A program made the position numbers and the translations under genes. 64,000 nucleotides of DNA from Arsukibacterium sp. MJ3 (GTDB lineage: Bacteria; Pseudomonadota; Gammaproteobacteria; Enterobacterales; Alteromonadaceae). Positions within the stretch are counted from its first letter, which is position 1. Each line of letters begins with the position of its first letter. The notes under the pieces are model-generated. The model did no database searches. It was not told the origin of the DNA and was given only the letters and a program-made list of their open reading frames with translations. Shown piece after piece: positions 63,672-64,000 of this stretch. The DNA lies in NCBI RefSeq assembly GCF_000987765.1, contig NZ_LAHP01000002.1, positions 186,001 to 250,000 on the forward strand. The letters are read 5' to 3'.

Positions 63672-64000
63672 GTCCGATGGTAATAGTTGTTGATTTAAAG
63701 TCAGGACTAACGCTCCAAGCTGAAAGGCGTTAATCATATCTAATCGGATATTGCTACTATGCCACTCGCAAGGGCGTGATTGCTCGCTGGTAAGCTGCAT
63801 TTGCCAGCTTGAGGTGGCGCTATCTTCAGCTATGTCAGCCAGTTTCCAGCATAACCAAAATGCTTCTCGAAGCGTTGTCAATTCATGAACTTGCCAGCGC
63901 GCGCCGAGTAAATGCTCTGCGTCCAATTGCAAGCTAATAAGCCGGTCCGCTGAACCTAGTGAGGTTAACGCTTGCTGCAAAGCCTCACGCAGATTGTGGC
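63627..64000 (-). CDS. C-terminal part of an unidentified protein (cut by the window edge)
   Basis: The minus-strand frame is open across the right edge and ends at 63627. The visible 123 residues (HNLREALQQALTSLGSADRL ... RALVADFTDMAQ) contain many Leu, Ala and Trp and no motif I recognise. The TTG at 63980 is only the first possible start inside the window and the protein clearly continues upstream. It overlaps the RluA-family gene by 45 bases, an unusually long convergent overlap. Confidence 0.5.
   Translation of the reverse strand, partial: HNLREALQQALTSLGSADRLISLQLDAEHLLGARWQVHELTTLREAFWLCWKLADIAEDSATSSWQMQLTSEQSRPCEWHSSNIRLDMINAFQLGALVLTLNQQLLPSDLARALVADFTDMAQ

Overview
The window looks like chromosome from a gammaproteobacterium of the Alteromonadales/marine Chromatiaceae group (Rheinheimera, Arsukibacterium or Alishewanella type). 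This is inferred from close protein similarity to E. coli/Vibrio/Shewanella core genes (acnB-yacL, argR/mdh divergence, ispB/rplU-rpmA-obgE, lptD-surA-pdxA-rsmA-apaG-apaH, rapA-rluA) together with lineage-typical families (DUF3087, DUF3612, DUF3718, DUF3530, TIGR03643, PEP-CTERM and GlyGly-CTERM-like proteins). I saw no rRNA, tRNA or CRISPR array.

Region 1 (1-8.9 kb) is accessory: an AcuI-type reductase, an IS3 orfA stub, a PEP-CTERM protein, a DNA graveyard (DUF4143 ATPase tail and ISAs1 transposase tail), glutaminase, a TonB-dependent receptor with a possible Fur box, and a small operon with a VOC protein, a tandem ChrR-type cupin and a TIGR03643 protein. Region 2 (8.95-16.5 kb) is an envelope-modification island: eptA plus a PmrAB/QseBC-like two-component system, and a PAP2 phosphatase and dgkA divergent from an LtaS-like sulfatase-fold transferase. 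PmrA-box-like repeats lie in both control regions. Region 3 (16.5-28.6 kb) holds an RND efflux pair, a decayed old yellow enzyme gene, a DUF3612 regulator with three 14-bp-spaced operator-like repeats directly before its start codon and a shortened malate-synthase-like gene divergent from it, the DUF2157/DUF4401/GDYXXLXY membrane trio, and an M13 metalloprotease lipoprotein.

Region 4 (28.6-36.8 kb) has acnB-yacL, a two-gene locus that looks like a toxin/immunity pair followed by a 96-bp duplicated toxin 3' segment, then glnK-amtB. Between amtB and a degenerate Dyp-type peroxidase lies an unannotated CsrB/RsmB-family regulatory RNA on the minus strand (about 36180-36550): it has about 20 GGA motifs, many in hairpin loops, an intrinsic terminator, and an upstream 18-bp UvrY/GacA-type palindrome.

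Region 5 (36.8-64 kb) is mostly housekeeping: argR, mdh, ispB, rplU-rpmA, obgE-folA, a chemotaxis receptor placed right after the lptD...apaH operon, djlA, an OmpA-like protein, rluA, rapA, a PIN-PhoH protein, a sensor without an output domain, a choice-of-anchor H protein, and a second RluA-family synthase. Three copies of a short dispersed palindromic element (near 22.1, 28.7 and 31.75 kb) link otherwise unrelated intergenic regions.
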